A stretch of DNA of 64,000 bases from Oscillospiraceae bacterium (GTDB lineage: Bacteria; Bacillota; Clostridia; Oscillospirales; Acutalibacteraceae): positions 1 through 64,000 of the forward strand of contig SVOY01000012.1 in NCBI GenBank assembly GCA_015066105.1, read 5' to 3'. Each line of letters opens with the position of its first letter. The stretch's first letter is position 1. This document shows, in pieces, positions 55,009 to 64,000 of the stretch. The notes below the pieces were generated by a model. That model was given only the letters and a program-made list of their open reading frames with translations, ran no database searches and was not told the origin of the DNA. The position numbers were made by a program, and so were the translations under genes.

Positions 55009-55365
55009 TTAAACCTCGTTGGTCGCAACAATGTCCGCACCGGTGTCACAGATGTTGCAGATAAGCACATCACCCATTTTCACGGGGGCATCAACAACCT
55101 GAGCATTGATTTCCTTCATACAGTCGAACATTTTTCCTTTAGGAATAGGAACAGAGGTCTTGACGGGCACAACGGGAAGCGAGCCGCCGTTGACCTTTAT
55201 GGTGGTTGTGAGCATTCTTACGGGATTTGTACATTCATCCTTTGCGTACTGCTCACCTCTTTTGCAGGTGTTACCCGTAACAGAAACAACTTCCTTTTTT
55301 CTGTTCATTTCAACGCTCATCATACAACCTATGGGACAAGCAACGCAAACAAGCTCTTTTACCAT
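55009..55365 (-). CDS. DUF1667 protein of the glycerol-3-phosphate dehydrogenase operon
   Basis: The 118-residue protein has cysteine pairs in LVCVACPIGC, NTCKRGEQYA and LICNICDTGAD, which suggest an iron-sulfur or metal site. DUF1667 proteins accompany the two flavoproteins upstream in clostridia and are thought to pass electrons, replacing the GlpC subunit. It begins 3 bp after the preceding gene. Confidence 0.88.
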   Translation of the reverse strand: MVKELVCVACPIGCMMSVEMNRKKEVVSVTGNTCKRGEQYAKDECTNPVRMLTTTIKVNGGSLPVVPVKTSVPIPKGKMFDCMKEINAQVVDAPVKMGDVLICNICDTGADIVATNEV

Positions 55366-55368
55366 TTA

Positions 55369-56640
55369 TCACACCTCCAGTTTTACGGTGATTTCATTTG
55401 CTTCAAGTGTGGCTATATCGTCGAGCTTTACGGTGACATTTTCCATTTCACCGGGAGCAAGCTTTCTCTTCTTTTTCCTGTAAAGCACCTTGTCGCCGCT
55501 TGTTACAAGAACCGTGGCATCTCTGTAAACATCTGCAACACGGAAATAAATCTTGACATCTCTGTCTGTTGAACGGTTAATGTTCTGCGGAACAACGTAT
55601 CTTACGCCGTTTTTTGCAGTAACGTGGATATCTCTTCCGCTTCTTGATTTGCCGCCCTTGCCTTTACCCTTTGAAAGGATGTACTTTGCGGCACCCTCAC
55701 CTGCAATCTGGCTTTCCTGTGTAACATAGTCAACAAGGTCATGCACCTGAAGCACGTTACCGCAGGCAAAAACACCGCTGCGGCTTGTCTGACGGTATTC
55801 GTCAACTATGGCTCCGTTTGTTACGGGGTCAATAATTATGCCTGCCATACGGGTAAGCTCATTTTCGGGAATGAGACCGACGGAAAGAAGAAGAGTATCA
55901 CATTCAACAAACTCCTCCGTGCCGGGAATGGGTCTTCTGTTTTCATCAACCTTTGCAATGGTAACGCCCTCAAGTCGGCCGATACCGTGAGTTTTGATAA
56001 CGGTACAGCTGAGCTTAAGAGGAATACCCAGGTCATCAAGGCACTGAACAATATTACGGGTAAGACCGCCCGAATAAGGCATAAGCTCACAAACCATTTC
56101 AACCTTTGCACCCTCAAGGGTCATTCTTCTTGCCATAATAAGACCGATATCACCCGAGCCGAGAATAACTATCTTTTTACCGGGCATATAGCCGTTGATG
56201 TTTACATATTTCTGTGCGGTACCCGCAGTCATAACACCGGAAGCACGTGAGCCCGGCATATCAAGGGCACCTCTGGGTCTTTCACGGCAGCCCATTGCAA
56301 GAATAATTGCCGTTGCGTTTATACGCAGTATTCCGTCAACATTATTTGTTGCAACCACCACGTTGCCGGGAAGAATTTCCGTTACCATGGTGTCAGTTTT
56401 AACTACAATATCGGTCTTCTCAAGCTCTTTGATAAAGCGGTAAGCATACTCGGGGCCCGAAAGCTCCTGACCGAAATAGTGAAGGCCGAAGCCTGTATGT
56501 ATACACTGCTCAAGAATACCGCCGAGGGTCTCGGCTCTTTCGAGAATGATGATTTTCTTAACACCGCATTCTTTTGCTTTAAGTGCCGCCGCCATACCTG
56601 CAGGTCCGCCGCCGACAACAACAAGGTCATATTTCATCAT
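55369..56640 (-). CDS. NAD(P)/FAD-dependent oxidoreductase (GlpB-like partner)
   Basis: This 423-residue protein has an FAD site near the N-terminus (VVGGGPAGMAAALKA) and a second dinucleotide fold (IVILGSGDIGLIMARRMT, about 150-167). ALDMPGSRASGVMTAGTAQ and GVFACGNVLQVHDLVDYV are conserved. In clostridia it follows the GlpA-like protein and is thought to transfer electrons from glycerol 3-phosphate oxidation. It lies 12 bp after its neighbour. Confidence 0.87.
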   Translation of the reverse strand: MMKYDLVVVGGGPAGMAAALKAKECGVKKIIILERAETLGGILEQCIHTGFGLHYFGQELSGPEYAYRFIKELEKTDIVVKTDTMVTEILPGNVVVATNNVDGILRINATAIILAMGCRERPRGALDMPGSRASGVMTAGTAQKYVNINGYMPGKKIVILGSGDIGLIMARRMTLEGAKVEMVCELMPYSGGLTRNIVQCLDDLGIPLKLSCTVIKTHGIGRLEGVTIAKVDENRRPIPGTEEFVECDTLLLSVGLIPENELTRMAGIIIDPVTNGAIVDEYRQTSRSGVFACGNVLQVHDLVDYVTQESQIAGEGAAKYILSKGKGKGGKSRSGRDIHVTAKNGVRYVVPQNINRSTDRDVKIYFRVADVYRDATVLVTSGDKVLYRKKKRKLAPGEMENVTVKLDDIATLEANEITVKLEV

Positions 56641-56652
56641 TTTTCCCTCACC

Positions 56653-58098
56653 TCACTTCGTTTTTCCGTAAAGTATTTTTGAACCGTCGCCGTGCTTGGT
56701 CACCTTATTCATGGGCACATCAAGCTCACGGGCAAGAATTTCCACAACCTTGCTTCCGCAGAAGCCGCCCTGACATCTGCCCATACCCGAACGGGTTCTT
56801 CGTTTTACACCGTCAACATCTCTTGCACCGCAGGGAGCCTTTATCGCATCAATTATCTCACCCTCGGTAATGCCCTCACAGCGGCAGATAATTCTGCCGT
56901 AGCGGCTATCCTTTTTAACAAGCTTTGCTCTTTCTTCCACGGAAAGCTCATTGACTCTTACGGGAGCGGGTCTTGTTGCAATGAAATCCTTTTTCTTTTC
57001 ATATTGGGGTGCGATTTCGTTGAAAATTTTTCCCACGTATCTTGCAATTGCAGGAGCCGCCGTAAGGCCGGGAGACTCGATACCTGCAACATTTATAAAA
57101 TGCTCGTTGGCCTTGCTTTTTTCAATAATGAAATCTGAATTCTCACCGTCTCTGTGTGCTCTGAGGCCCGAGAAGGAGGTGATGGCGTTGCGGGTTGTCA
57201 TCTGGGGAATTACCCTCTTGACCGAGCCCTTAACGGCATCAAGGCCGTCAATGGTGGTGTCGGTATCAAGCTTACTGTCAAAATCAAGGTCAAGTGCCGT
57301 CGGGCCCATAAGAACATTACCGTGAGCCGTGGGCGTTACAAGTATACCCTTACCCATAGCTGAGGGGCACTGGAAAAGAACGTGATTGACCATTTTCTGC
57401 TCAGTCTTGTCAAGCAGATAATATTCACCCTTACGGGGTATAATTCTGAAGGATGTATCGCCTATCATATTTGCAATCTTATCGGCGAAAACACCGGCAC
57501 AGTTAATAACATACTTTGCTTTGATAACGCCCGAAGCCGTTGAAAGATAGAACATTCCGTCCTTGAATTCGATGTCAAAAACGCCGCTGTTACGCTTTAC
57601 TCTTGCACCGTTCATAATTGCGTTTTCAACGGCGGCAATCGTAAGCTCATAGGGACTTACAATACCTGCTGTGGGAGCCCACAGGGCACCTATGGCCTCC
57701 TCGTTTATGTAAGGCTCCATAATGCGCAGCTTTTCCTGGCTGATAATTTCCATATTGGGCACACCGTTGTTGAAGCCTCTTTCAAAAAGAGCCTCAAGGG
57801 TCTGCATATCGTCCCAGTTATAAGCGATAACAAGCGAGCCTATATTCTTGTAGGGCACGGAAAGCTTGTTACAGTAATATGCCATAAGTGAGGCACCCTG
57901 AACATTGAGCTTTGCTTTAAGTGAGCCGACCTCAGCATCAAAGCCTGCGTGAACAATTGCACTGTTGGCCTTGGTTGAACCCATTGCCACGTCGCCGCAT
58001 TTTTCAACAAGCATAAGGCTGAGATTGTATTTGCTCAGTTCTCTTGTAATCATAGCACCGACAACGCCGGCACCTATTACAACAACATCGTATTGCAT
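56653..58098 (-). CDS. glpA: GlpA-like glycerol-3-phosphate dehydrogenase
   Basis: The 481-residue flavoprotein starts with DVVVIGAGVVGAMITREL and has the DAO-type FAD fold to about 360. A C-terminal BFD-like [2Fe-2S] domain has CRCEGITEGEI, then GRCQGGFC. Related proteins oxidise glycerol 3-phosphate to dihydroxyacetone phosphate under anaerobic conditions; 2-hydroxyglutarate or another 2-hydroxyacid as substrate cannot be excluded. It is the first gene of a three-gene operon. Confidence 0.85.
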   Translation of the reverse strand: MQYDVVVIGAGVVGAMITRELSKYNLSLMLVEKCGDVAMGSTKANSAIVHAGFDAEVGSLKAKLNVQGASLMAYYCNKLSVPYKNIGSLVIAYNWDDMQTLEALFERGFNNGVPNMEIISQEKLRIMEPYINEEAIGALWAPTAGIVSPYELTIAAVENAIMNGARVKRNSGVFDIEFKDGMFYLSTASGVIKAKYVINCAGVFADKIANMIGDTSFRIIPRKGEYYLLDKTEQKMVNHVLFQCPSAMGKGILVTPTAHGNVLMGPTALDLDFDSKLDTDTTIDGLDAVKGSVKRVIPQMTTRNAITSFSGLRAHRDGENSDFIIEKSKANEHFINVAGIESPGLTAAPAIARYVGKIFNEIAPQYEKKKDFIATRPAPVRVNELSVEERAKLVKKDSRYGRIICRCEGITEGEIIDAIKAPCGARDVDGVKRRTRSGMGRCQGGFCGSKVVEILARELDVPMNKVTKHGDGSKILYGKTK

Positions 58099-58128
58099 AA
58101 ATTCTCCTCCGTTTGAAGCTTTTATATA

Positions 58129-58157
58129 ATTATATCATCCCGAAAGGTCACCGTCAA
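58129..58157 (-). promoter_or_regulatory. Promoter of the glpA operon
   Basis: On the minus strand TTGACG (58152-58157) and TATAAT (58129-58134) are separated by 17 bp. The start codon is 30 bp downstream, with GGAGGAG. Confidence 0.85.
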
Positions 58158-58243
58158 CAAAATATATCAATATCTGCAGAAAAAAACCAAAAAAATTCTG
58201 ATATGCAGATGCGGCAATAAATAACTTTTATCCTCTCTGCCTA

Positions 58244-58272
58244 TTGCTAAATTTTACTTTTTATGATAGAAT
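58244..58272 (+). promoter_or_regulatory. Promoter of lepA
   Basis: TTGCTA (58244-58249) and TAGAAT (58267-58272), separated by 17 bp, lie about 37 bp before the lepA TTG start. Divergent from the glpA promoter. Confidence 0.6.
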
Positions 58273-58308
58273 ATATTGATTATTTTTACCCCCGTATGAG
58301 GTGATATT

Positions 58309-60126
58309 TTGGCTAAGAAAAAAGAAAACATAAGAAACTTCTCAATCATTGCCCATATTGACCACGGCAAAAGCACCCTTGCCGACAGACTTCTTGAAAT
58401 TACGGATTCTGTTGCAAAGCGTGATATGTCGGCCCAGATACTTGACGATATGGACCTTGAAAGAGAAAGAGGTATTACCATAAAGGCTCACGCGGTCAAG
58501 CTTGACTACAAGGCGGCCGACGGCGAAATTTACGAGCTCAACCTTATTGATACCCCGGGACACGTTGACTTCAACTATGAGGTTTCCCGCTCCCTTGCCG
58601 CCTGTGAGGGTGCAATTCTCATAATTGACGCGTCTCAGGGCGTTGAGGCACAGACCCTTGCAAACACCTACCTTGCCCTTGACCACGACCTTGAGCTTGT
58701 GCCCGTCATCAACAAGATTGACCTGCCCGCCGCAGAGCCCGACAGAGTTTCTGCAGAGGTTGAGGACATTATAGGCCTTGACTGCTCTGAGGCTCCCCGC
58801 ATTTCTGCAAAAACGGGTGAAAACGTTGAAGCAGTGCTTGAGCAGATTGTGCGCAACATTCCCGCCCCCTCGGACTGCGACGACAACACACCCCTTAAGG
58901 CACTGATATTCGACTCGGTTTACGATAACTATAAGGGTGTTATTGTTTATGTAAGAGTAATGCAGGGCACACTCAAGGCAGGCGAAACCATGAAAATGAT
59001 GGCTACGGGTGCCGAATTCAATGTTGTTGAGGTAGGCTATATGAGAGCTACCGGCCTTGAAAAATGCGATAAGCTTTCCGCAGGCGAGGTAGGCTACATC
59101 ACCGCATCAATCAAAACCGTACGCGACGCCAAGGTCGGCGACACTGTAACAAAGCTTGAAAATCAGGCCGCTTCTCCCCTGCCCGGCTACCGAAAGGTTA
59201 ACCCCATGGTTTTCTGCGGCGTTTATCCGGCTGACGGTGCAGACTACGAGGCACTGCGCGATGCCCTTGAAAAGCTTCAGCTCAACGATGCCTCCCTCTC
59301 CTACGAGCCCGAAACCTCGGGTGCTTTAGGCTTCGGCTTCCGTTGCGGCTTCCTCGGTCTTCTGCACCTTGAAATTATTCAGGAAAGACTTGAAAGAGAA
59401 TACAACCTTGACCTTGTTACAACGGTTCCCTCCGTTGTTTACAAAATTCACCTTACCGACGGTGAGGTTGTTGAAATCGACAACCCGACAAACTATCCCG
59501 ACCAGGCGAAGATTGACTACTGCGAGGAGCCGATTACAAACGCTCACATTTACGCGCCGAGCGATTATGTGGGCACAATTATGGACCTTTGTCAGGACAG
59601 ACGCGGTGTTTTCAAGGATATGAAATACATCACCACGGACAGAGTTGACATTCACTACGAGCTTCCCCTTAACGAAATCATTTACGATTTCTTTGACGCT
59701 CTCAAATCAAGAACAAGGGGCTACGCCTCCTTTGACTATGAAATTTCAGAATACAGACGTTCAACAATGCAGAAGGTTGACGTGCTTCTCAACGGCGACG
59801 TTATTGATGCTCTTTCCTTTATCATCCACACGGAAAAGGCAATGAGCAGAGCCCGCAAGATTGCGGAAAAGCTTAAGGAGCACATTCCCAGACAGATGTT
59901 TGAAATTCCCATTCAGGTTGCCATCGGCAGTAAGGTTATTGCAAGAGAAACCGTCAAGGCTATGCGTAAGGACGTTCTTGCAAAGTGCTACGGCGGTGAC
60001 ATTACCCGTAAGAAAAAGCTGCTTGAAAAGCAAAAGGAAGGCAAAAAGCGTATGCGCCAGTTCGGTACCGTTGAAGTGCCTCAGGAGGCATTTATGGCGG
60101 TGCTCAAGCTTGACGACGGACAGTAA
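58309..60126 (+). CDS. lepA: Elongation factor 4 (LepA)
   Basis: The 605-residue back-translocating GTPase has [18 protein letters not shown] and NKIDLP and the LepA-specific C-terminal domain ([23 protein letters not shown], in part). It starts at TTG with GAGGTGAT upstream. lepA followed by hemW is a conserved pair in Firmicutes. Confidence 0.97.
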   Translation: MAKKKENIRNFSIIAHIDHGKSTLADRLLEITDSVAKRDMSAQILDDMDLERERGITIKAHAVKLDYKAADGEIYELNLIDTPGHVDFNYEVSRSLAACEGAILIIDASQGVEAQTLANTYLALDHDLELVPVINKIDLPAAEPDRVSAEVEDIIGLDCSEAPRISAKTGENVEAVLEQIVRNIPAPSDCDDNTPLKALIFDSVYDNYKGVIVYVRVMQGTLKAGETMKMMATGAEFNVVEVGYMRATGLEKCDKLSAGEVGYITASIKTVRDAKVGDTVTKLENQAASPLPGYRKVNPMVFCGVYPADGADYEALRDALEKLQLNDASLSYEPETSGALGFGFRCGFLGLLHLEIIQERLEREYNLDLVTTVPSVVYKIHLTDGEVVEIDNPTNYPDQAKIDYCEEPITNAHIYAPSDYVGTIMDLCQDRRGVFKDMKYITTDRVDIHYELPLNEIIYDFFDALKSRTRGYASFDYEISEYRRSTMQKVDVLLNGDVIDALSFIIHTEKAMSRARKIAEKLKEHIPRQMFEIPIQVAIGSKVIARETVKAMRKDVLAKCYGGDITRKKKLLEKQKEGKKRMRQFGTVEVPQEAFMAVLKLDDGQ

Positions 60127-60133
60127 CAAAGCT

Positions 60134-61228
60134 ATGACAGGAATATATATACACATCCCCTTTTGTAAATCAAAATGTCCTTACTGTGATTTTTATTCCT
60201 TTTCGCCAAATGCTACAGACAGGGACAGCTATTTAAAGGCTGCCCTTTTGTGTCTTATGAGCTATAAGGATAAAATAAAAGACAGCATTGACACCGTGTA
60301 TTTCGGCGGAGGCACACCGTCCTTTTTCGGCGGTGAAAGAATACAAAAGGTAATCGACTGCATAAAAGATAATTATAACGTAACCGGAAATGCGGAAATT
60401 ACCGTTGAGTGTAACCCCTCAAGCGTTGACGGTGCTCTGGCACACTGCCTTAAAAAAGCAGGCGTCAACCGCATTTCAATGGGTATGCAGTCAGCCGTGG
60501 AAAGAGAAAGGAAAAAGCTCGGCAGACTCAGCGACAGAAATCAGCTTGAAAACGCCGTAAGGCTGTTCAGGGAAAGCGGCATTGACAATATTTCTCTTGA
60601 CCTTATGCTCGGCATCCCCTGCCAGACAAGGCAAAGCCTTAAGCAAAGCCTTGATTTCATCCTTTCTCAAGGGGTAAAGCACGTAAGTGCCTATATGCTG
60701 AAAATTGAAGAGAACACGCCTTTTTCAAAAGCGGAGCTTACTCTGCCCGACGAGGACGAGGTCTGCGAGCTTTATCTTTATGCGGCGGAATATCTTGAAG
60801 AAAAAGGCTATGAGCAATACGAAATTTCAAACTTTGCTCTCAGCGGCTTTGAAAGCCGCCACAATCTTAAATACTGGCACTGTGAGGAGTATCTGGGAAT
60901 AGGCCCCTCGGCACATTCCTTTATCGGCGGCGAAAGATTTTACTACCCCCGTGATTTCGGTGCCTTTTTGAAAAATCCGCTCCCCGTTTCAGACGGAAGC
61001 GGCGGTGACAGAGATGAATACATAATGCTTTCTCTCAGATTAAGAGAGGGACTTACAAAAGAGGGCTTTGAAAAACGCTTCGGCGAGAAAATACCCGAAG
61101 GCATTTTTGAAAAAGCAAGATGGCTTGAAAAAGCAGAGCTTTTAAGCATAACCGAAAAAGGAATAAGCCTTACAAAAAAAGGCTTTCTTCTTTCAAACAG
61201 TATTATAACAGATCTTTTAAGGAGTTGA
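60134..61228 (+). CDS. hemW: HemW heme chaperone (radical SAM)
   Basis: The 364-residue protein starts MTGIYIHIPFCKSKCPYCDF, with the radical-SAM CxxxCxxC (Cys11, Cys15, Cys18), then FGGGTPSFF and the HemW C-terminal domain. It was formerly annotated as oxygen-independent coproporphyrinogen oxidase; HemW carries HIPFC and KCPYCDF like heme chaperones. The ATG lies 7 bp after lepA with no strong ribosome site, so coupling is likely. Confidence 0.93.
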   Translation: MTGIYIHIPFCKSKCPYCDFYSFSPNATDRDSYLKAALLCLMSYKDKIKDSIDTVYFGGGTPSFFGGERIQKVIDCIKDNYNVTGNAEITVECNPSSVDGALAHCLKKAGVNRISMGMQSAVERERKKLGRLSDRNQLENAVRLFRESGIDNISLDLMLGIPCQTRQSLKQSLDFILSQGVKHVSAYMLKIEENTPFSKAELTLPDEDEVCELYLYAAEYLEEKGYEQYEISNFALSGFESRHNLKYWHCEEYLGIGPSAHSFIGGERFYYPRDFGAFLKNPLPVSDGSGGDRDEYIMLSLRLREGLTKEGFEKRFGEKIPEGIFEKARWLEKAELLSITEKGISLTKKGFLLSNSIITDLLRS

Positions 61229-61232
61229 TATT

Positions 61233-62396
61233 ATGTCAGGTTACGGACTTGTGCTTGCAGGCGGCGGTGCAAAGGGTGCTTATCAGATGGGTGCCTGGAA
61301 GGCTCTAAGAGAAATGAACATTCGCTTTGATGCCATTGCCGGTGTTTCAATCGGCTCAATCAACGGCGCACTGATTGCTCAGGGTGACTACGACAAGGCA
61401 ATGGAAATGTGGCAGAGCGTATCAATAGACAAGGGTGTAAACATCACCGAGACCCTGCCCGACCCGGACAATCTTTTCAGCAAAAAGAACTGGGGTGCCC
61501 TTTTTAAAGAGGTTATAAAAAAGGGCGGCATAGATGCTTCACCCATGGGCAGCTATATTAAAGCCTATATTGACGAGACAAAAATAAGAGAAAACAAAAT
61601 TCCTCTCGGCATTGTCACGGTTCAGCTTAATCAGAAGGCAAGCGGGCTTGAGCTTTTTATTGACGATATTCCCGAGGGTGAGCTTGTGGATTATCTGCTT
61701 GCTTCATCAAGCATTCCCCTTGTTACAAACATAGGCCCCGAGGGTGAAAAATATCTTGACGGCGGTGTTTATGACAACACGCCCGTTATGACCTTAAGAA
61801 AGCGCGGCTACAATAAGCTTATAGTAATCGATATTGCAAACATCAAGGGCGTTGCCTATAACCTCAACTTCGCCAACAGTCAGGTTGTATACATCAAGCC
61901 CTATGATACCGACGACCTCGGTGCCGCCTTTGACTTTGACCCCGAGCTAAATAAAACAAGAATGCAGTTAGGCTATCTTGACACCAAAAAAGCCTTCGGC
62001 GAGCTTGCGGGAAGCATCTATCACTTTTTGCCCGCCGTTTTCAGACAGATTGTGCGGAAGCACGGTGCCGATGAGATTTACGAGCTTGAACTGCTTGCCC
62101 ATAAGCTCGGAGTTGCCAAGGATGTAATTTACTCTGAGGAAACCTTTATTAATGCAGTCAAGCTTGCCTATGAGACTGCAAGGGCTGAGCTTGAGGCAAA
62201 GGAGGAGGCAAAGCACAAGCCCGCCGAGCACAAGCCTGCCGAGCACGACACCGCGGCGGCAGAAGCACTGCCGACCGAAGAAAAGGCTGAGGACACGGGC
62301 ATTTTCAACCTTGCTCAGCTGAGAAACTATTTTGCTCAGAAGAAAACAGGATTTGAGGAATACGAAAGAGCCGTTGCAATAATTGAAAGCGTGTAA
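61233..62396 (+). CDS. Patatin-like phospholipase
   Basis: The 387-residue protein has the oxyanion motif GGGAKGAYQMG, the nucleophile elbow GVSIGS and the catalytic aspartate in YLDGGVYDN. This Ser-Asp dyad hydrolyses lipids. A low-complexity linker (HKPAEHKPAEH region) precedes a short C-terminal helix. AAGGAG lies upstream, and the ATG is 4 bp after hemW. Confidence 0.92.
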   Translation: MSGYGLVLAGGGAKGAYQMGAWKALREMNIRFDAIAGVSIGSINGALIAQGDYDKAMEMWQSVSIDKGVNITETLPDPDNLFSKKNWGALFKEVIKKGGIDASPMGSYIKAYIDETKIRENKIPLGIVTVQLNQKASGLELFIDDIPEGELVDYLLASSSIPLVTNIGPEGEKYLDGGVYDNTPVMTLRKRGYNKLIVIDIANIKGVAYNLNFANSQVVYIKPYDTDDLGAAFDFDPELNKTRMQLGYLDTKKAFGELAGSIYHFLPAVFRQIVRKHGADEIYELELLAHKLGVAKDVIYSEETFINAVKLAYETARAELEAKEEAKHKPAEHKPAEHDTAAAEALPTEEKAEDTGIFNLAQLRNYFAQKKTGFEEYERAVAIIESV

Positions 62397-62434
62397 AAAA
62401 AAGCAGGCAGTAACAACAACTGAACAACAGCAAA

Positions 62435-62480
62435 AAAACAGATGTACGGGCTTTTCGCCTGATACATCTGTTTTACTTTT
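62435..62480. terminator. Bidirectional terminator
   Basis: AAAACAGATGTA pairs with TACATCTGTTTT around a 16-nt loop, followed by ACTTTTT. It separates the convergent lepA operon and the yabR-like gene. Confidence 0.88.
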
Positions 62481-62939
62481 TCAGTTTTTACCGCGGCGGT
62501 TGCTTCCGCCTCTGAATTCTGTTGTACGCTTGAGGTCGGACATTTTTTCATCGCTTACCTGCTTGAACTGAGCCATCATATCCTCAAAACTGGTAGCCTC
62601 TTTTCTGGTAGGCTGACCCTGCCACACGTTGGCATTTCTCGGTCTGTCGTTACGGCGCGGCTTTCTTTCCTGCTTTTCTCTGTGCTCATCAGCTGACCTT
62701 TCCTTCTGCGGCTCGGCCTTTCTGATTGAAAGGCTGATTTTGCCCTCCTCGGAAATGCCTACCACCTTGACCTTTACGTCCTGGCCCTCCTTAAGAAAAT
62801 CCTTGATATCCTTAACAAAGGAGGTGGAAACCTCTGAAATATGTACCATTCCGCTTTTGCCGTCGGGCAGACTTACAAAGGCACCGAATGCCGTAAGGCC
62901 CGTAACCTTACCTTCTACTATTGCTCCAATTTCAAGCAT
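62481..62939 (-). CDS. yabR: S1 RNA-binding domain protein (YabR-like)
   Basis: The 152-residue protein has an N-terminal S1 domain (GAIVEGKVTGLTAFGAFVSL, ISEVS, GKISLSIR; about 5-75) and a charged C-terminal tail rich in Arg and Lys. It corresponds to Bacillus YabR, downstream of divIC. It probably binds RNA or ribosomes. Confidence 0.85.
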   Translation of the reverse strand: MLEIGAIVEGKVTGLTAFGAFVSLPDGKSGMVHISEVSTSFVKDIKDFLKEGQDVKVKVVGISEEGKISLSIRKAEPQKERSADEHREKQERKPRRNDRPRNANVWQGQPTRKEATSFEDMMAQFKQVSDEKMSDLKRTTEFRGGSNRRGKN

Positions 62940-62983
62940 AAAAAAATATTTTCCTCCTAAACCTGTGCTTTATCTGTTTCCCC

Positions 62984-63304
62984 TCAGGATTCCGTTTTGT
63001 AAAATACATATTCGCCCGGTCTGGCATAGCCGTAAACCTCACGGGCAATTTTTTCATAGTAAGCACTGCGGTCGGGTGAAGCAAGAACCTGTGCATACTC
63101 GCTGTTTTCCTCGTTGAGCATATCGACCTTCTGCTGAACCTCGGCAATCTGCTTTTCGTAGCCTGCTATGGCAGAGGTGTTGACAAGCTTAACACCTACA
63201 CATACGGCAGTTACCGCAATAAAAAGAAGGAACACGCATAAATAGGTCTTTTTATATTTAACCTTGAACTTTGATTTTGCAGGCCTGAACTGTTTAACAG
63301 CCAC
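62984..63304 (-). CDS. divIC: Septum formation initiator (DivIC/FtsB family)
   Basis: The protein has about 106 residues with a cytoplasmic Lys-rich start, one transmembrane helix (TYLCVFLLFIAVTAVCVG) and a coiled coil (YEKQIAEVQQKVDMLNEEN), then YGYARPGEYVFYK, typical of the family. I start at GTG 63304, since GGGAGG lies about 7 nt upstream; the longer TTG frame begins in that site. It acts in the FtsL/DivIB complex at the division septum. Confidence 0.88.
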   Translation of the reverse strand: MAVKQFRPAKSKFKVKYKKTYLCVFLLFIAVTAVCVGVKLVNTSAIAGYEKQIAEVQQKVDMLNEENSEYAQVLASPDRSAYYEKIAREVYGYARPGEYVFYKTES

Positions 63305-63347
63305 ACAAATTCCTCCCAAAAGTAAATTTACAAATACACAGTATAAA

Positions 63348-63866
63348 TTATACAGATTTATCGGGATTTTTCAAGTGGATTTTATCAAATAAATTAAATT
63401 TTTTCTTCTTTTTTTCCGCCGTATCGCCATCTTTTTCCGAAGCGGCAGACTTTTTAACGGTTATTTTCTTCAAAAGCCCCCTTATTCCGCTGATAAATGA
63501 CGAAAAAATAAAAGCATAGGGTCTGAAAAGGCCTGACAGCAGGTGCCTCAAAACTTCTGCCACCCTCAGCAAGGCCTTATAAATATATTTACCCACGGAA
63601 AAGTAAAAAAGAAAAAAGCCTGCCGCCTCGCCGAGTATCAGATGAAGCCTCACTCTGCCGCCGCAGTAAATAACCATAAAGAAAAACGAAACAAGTGCAA
63701 ACACCGCACAGAAAAGGCCGTCGGCCGGATAAAAGGAAAAACAGCCCTCCCCCGCAATTCTGAAAAGGCCCTGCAAAAGCACGTAAATGACACAAAGCAG
63801 CACGCCGACACCTATTGAAAGAAAAAAGTATCTCGGCTGATTTATCAGCGGCTCACTGTAGCTCAT
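63348..63866 (-). CDS. yabQ: Spore cortex biosynthesis protein YabQ
   Basis: The 172-residue membrane protein has about four helices and a Lys-rich C-terminal tail. Position between yabP and divIC is the conserved sporulation arrangement. YabQ is required for cortex peptidoglycan formation. Its ATG overlaps the yabP TGA (ATGA). Confidence 0.85.
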   Translation of the reverse strand: MSYSEPLINQPRYFFLSIGVGVLLCVIYVLLQGLFRIAGEGCFSFYPADGLFCAVFALVSFFFMVIYCGGRVRLHLILGEAAGFFLFYFSVGKYIYKALLRVAEVLRHLLSGLFRPYAFIFSSFISGIRGLLKKITVKKSAASEKDGDTAEKKKKKFNLFDKIHLKNPDKSV

Positions 63867-64000
63867 CTGAAAACCTTTCCGAAAAACGAGGTTGCTCTCG
63901 GCGCCTCATCGCGGTAAATAAGTGAGCCTATTCTGCCTTCCACAAGCAGCTCCCCCGTTTCAAGCGAAAGCTTTGTGATATGAAGATTTTCGCCGCCTAT
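63863..64000 (-). CDS. yabP: Sporulation protein YabP (C-terminal part)
   Basis: The 45 final codons read GGENLHITKLSLETGELLVE, then GRIGSLIYRDEAPRATSFFG, and end KVFR-stop. This matches the end of YabP. The start is beyond the window. Overlap with yabQ shows coupling. Confidence 0.8.
   Translation of the reverse strand: MGGENLHITKLSLETGELLVEGRIGSLIYRDEAPRATSFFGKVFR

Noticed and set aside
59861-60133. N-terminal extension of hemW inside lepA
   Set aside because: The conserved HemW start MTGIYIHIPFC is at 60134, and the upstream part is the shifted lepA frame.

Overview
The window looks like chromosome from a low-to-mid GC, endospore-forming gut Clostridium of the Oscillospiraceae/Ruminococcaceae type. 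This is inferred from spore genes (spmA, spmB, yabP, yabQ), the clostridial str operon order (rpsL-rpsG-fusA-tuf), Firmicute-type NAD regulation (niaR with nadABC), LPxTG pili with sortases, and Tn4451-like accessory proteins (TnpV). I cannot name the species.

Bases 1-29,400 are accessory DNA inserted at a tRNA-Leu(CAG) gene. A 200-bp tandem duplication carries a 5' tRNA fragment and then the intact tRNA (306-392). Two elements follow head to tail. Element A (about 393-16,660) has a serine recombinase, a small coupled ORF, a ParB-like protein, a 1.2-kb non-coding control region (three 65-bp iteron-like repeats and a promoter/terminator-bounded RNA), a 3,042-residue secreted GLUG/MBG protein, a four-helix-bundle gene embedded in heptamer repeats and coupled to a TetR gene, and a TnpV/DUF6809 end module. 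Element B (about 16,660-29,355) has the same layout but its recombinase and ParB are decayed by deletions. Its cargo is a complete sortase-pilus operon: coiled-coil protein, signal peptidase, 1,505-residue adhesin, major pilin, class C sortase, minor pilin, second sortase. Each element ends in a short CCGCACCA tRNA-end match followed by a similar hairpin terminator, so three such junctions punctuate the region.

From about 29.5 kb the sequence is more chromosome-like. A GH18-like protein (+) converges on a minus-strand nadA-nadB-nadC-niaR-ywlG operon with a consensus promoter. Next come two very large secreted minus-strand proteins: a PLD-like/LamG/metallophosphoesterase/FnIII protein (1,476 aa) and a chlamydial-Pmp-like beta-helix protein (2,489 aa). 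The 47.4-64 kb part is housekeeping: str operon, spmAB, a carbohydrate-binding lipoprotein, an anaerobic glycerol-3-phosphate dehydrogenase-type operon, lepA-hemW-patatin, then yabR-like, divIC-like, yabQ and the end of yabP.

The main theme is surface remodelling: two tRNA-targeted recombinase elements each deliver a different set of surface proteins beside a chromosome that already encodes other giant secreted proteins. The strongest candidates for something undescribed are the tandem adhesin-carrying elements with their degradation series, the about 220-nt structured RNA with its adjacent iterons, and the heptamer-repeat four-helix-bundle unit that rewrites the TetR C-terminus.
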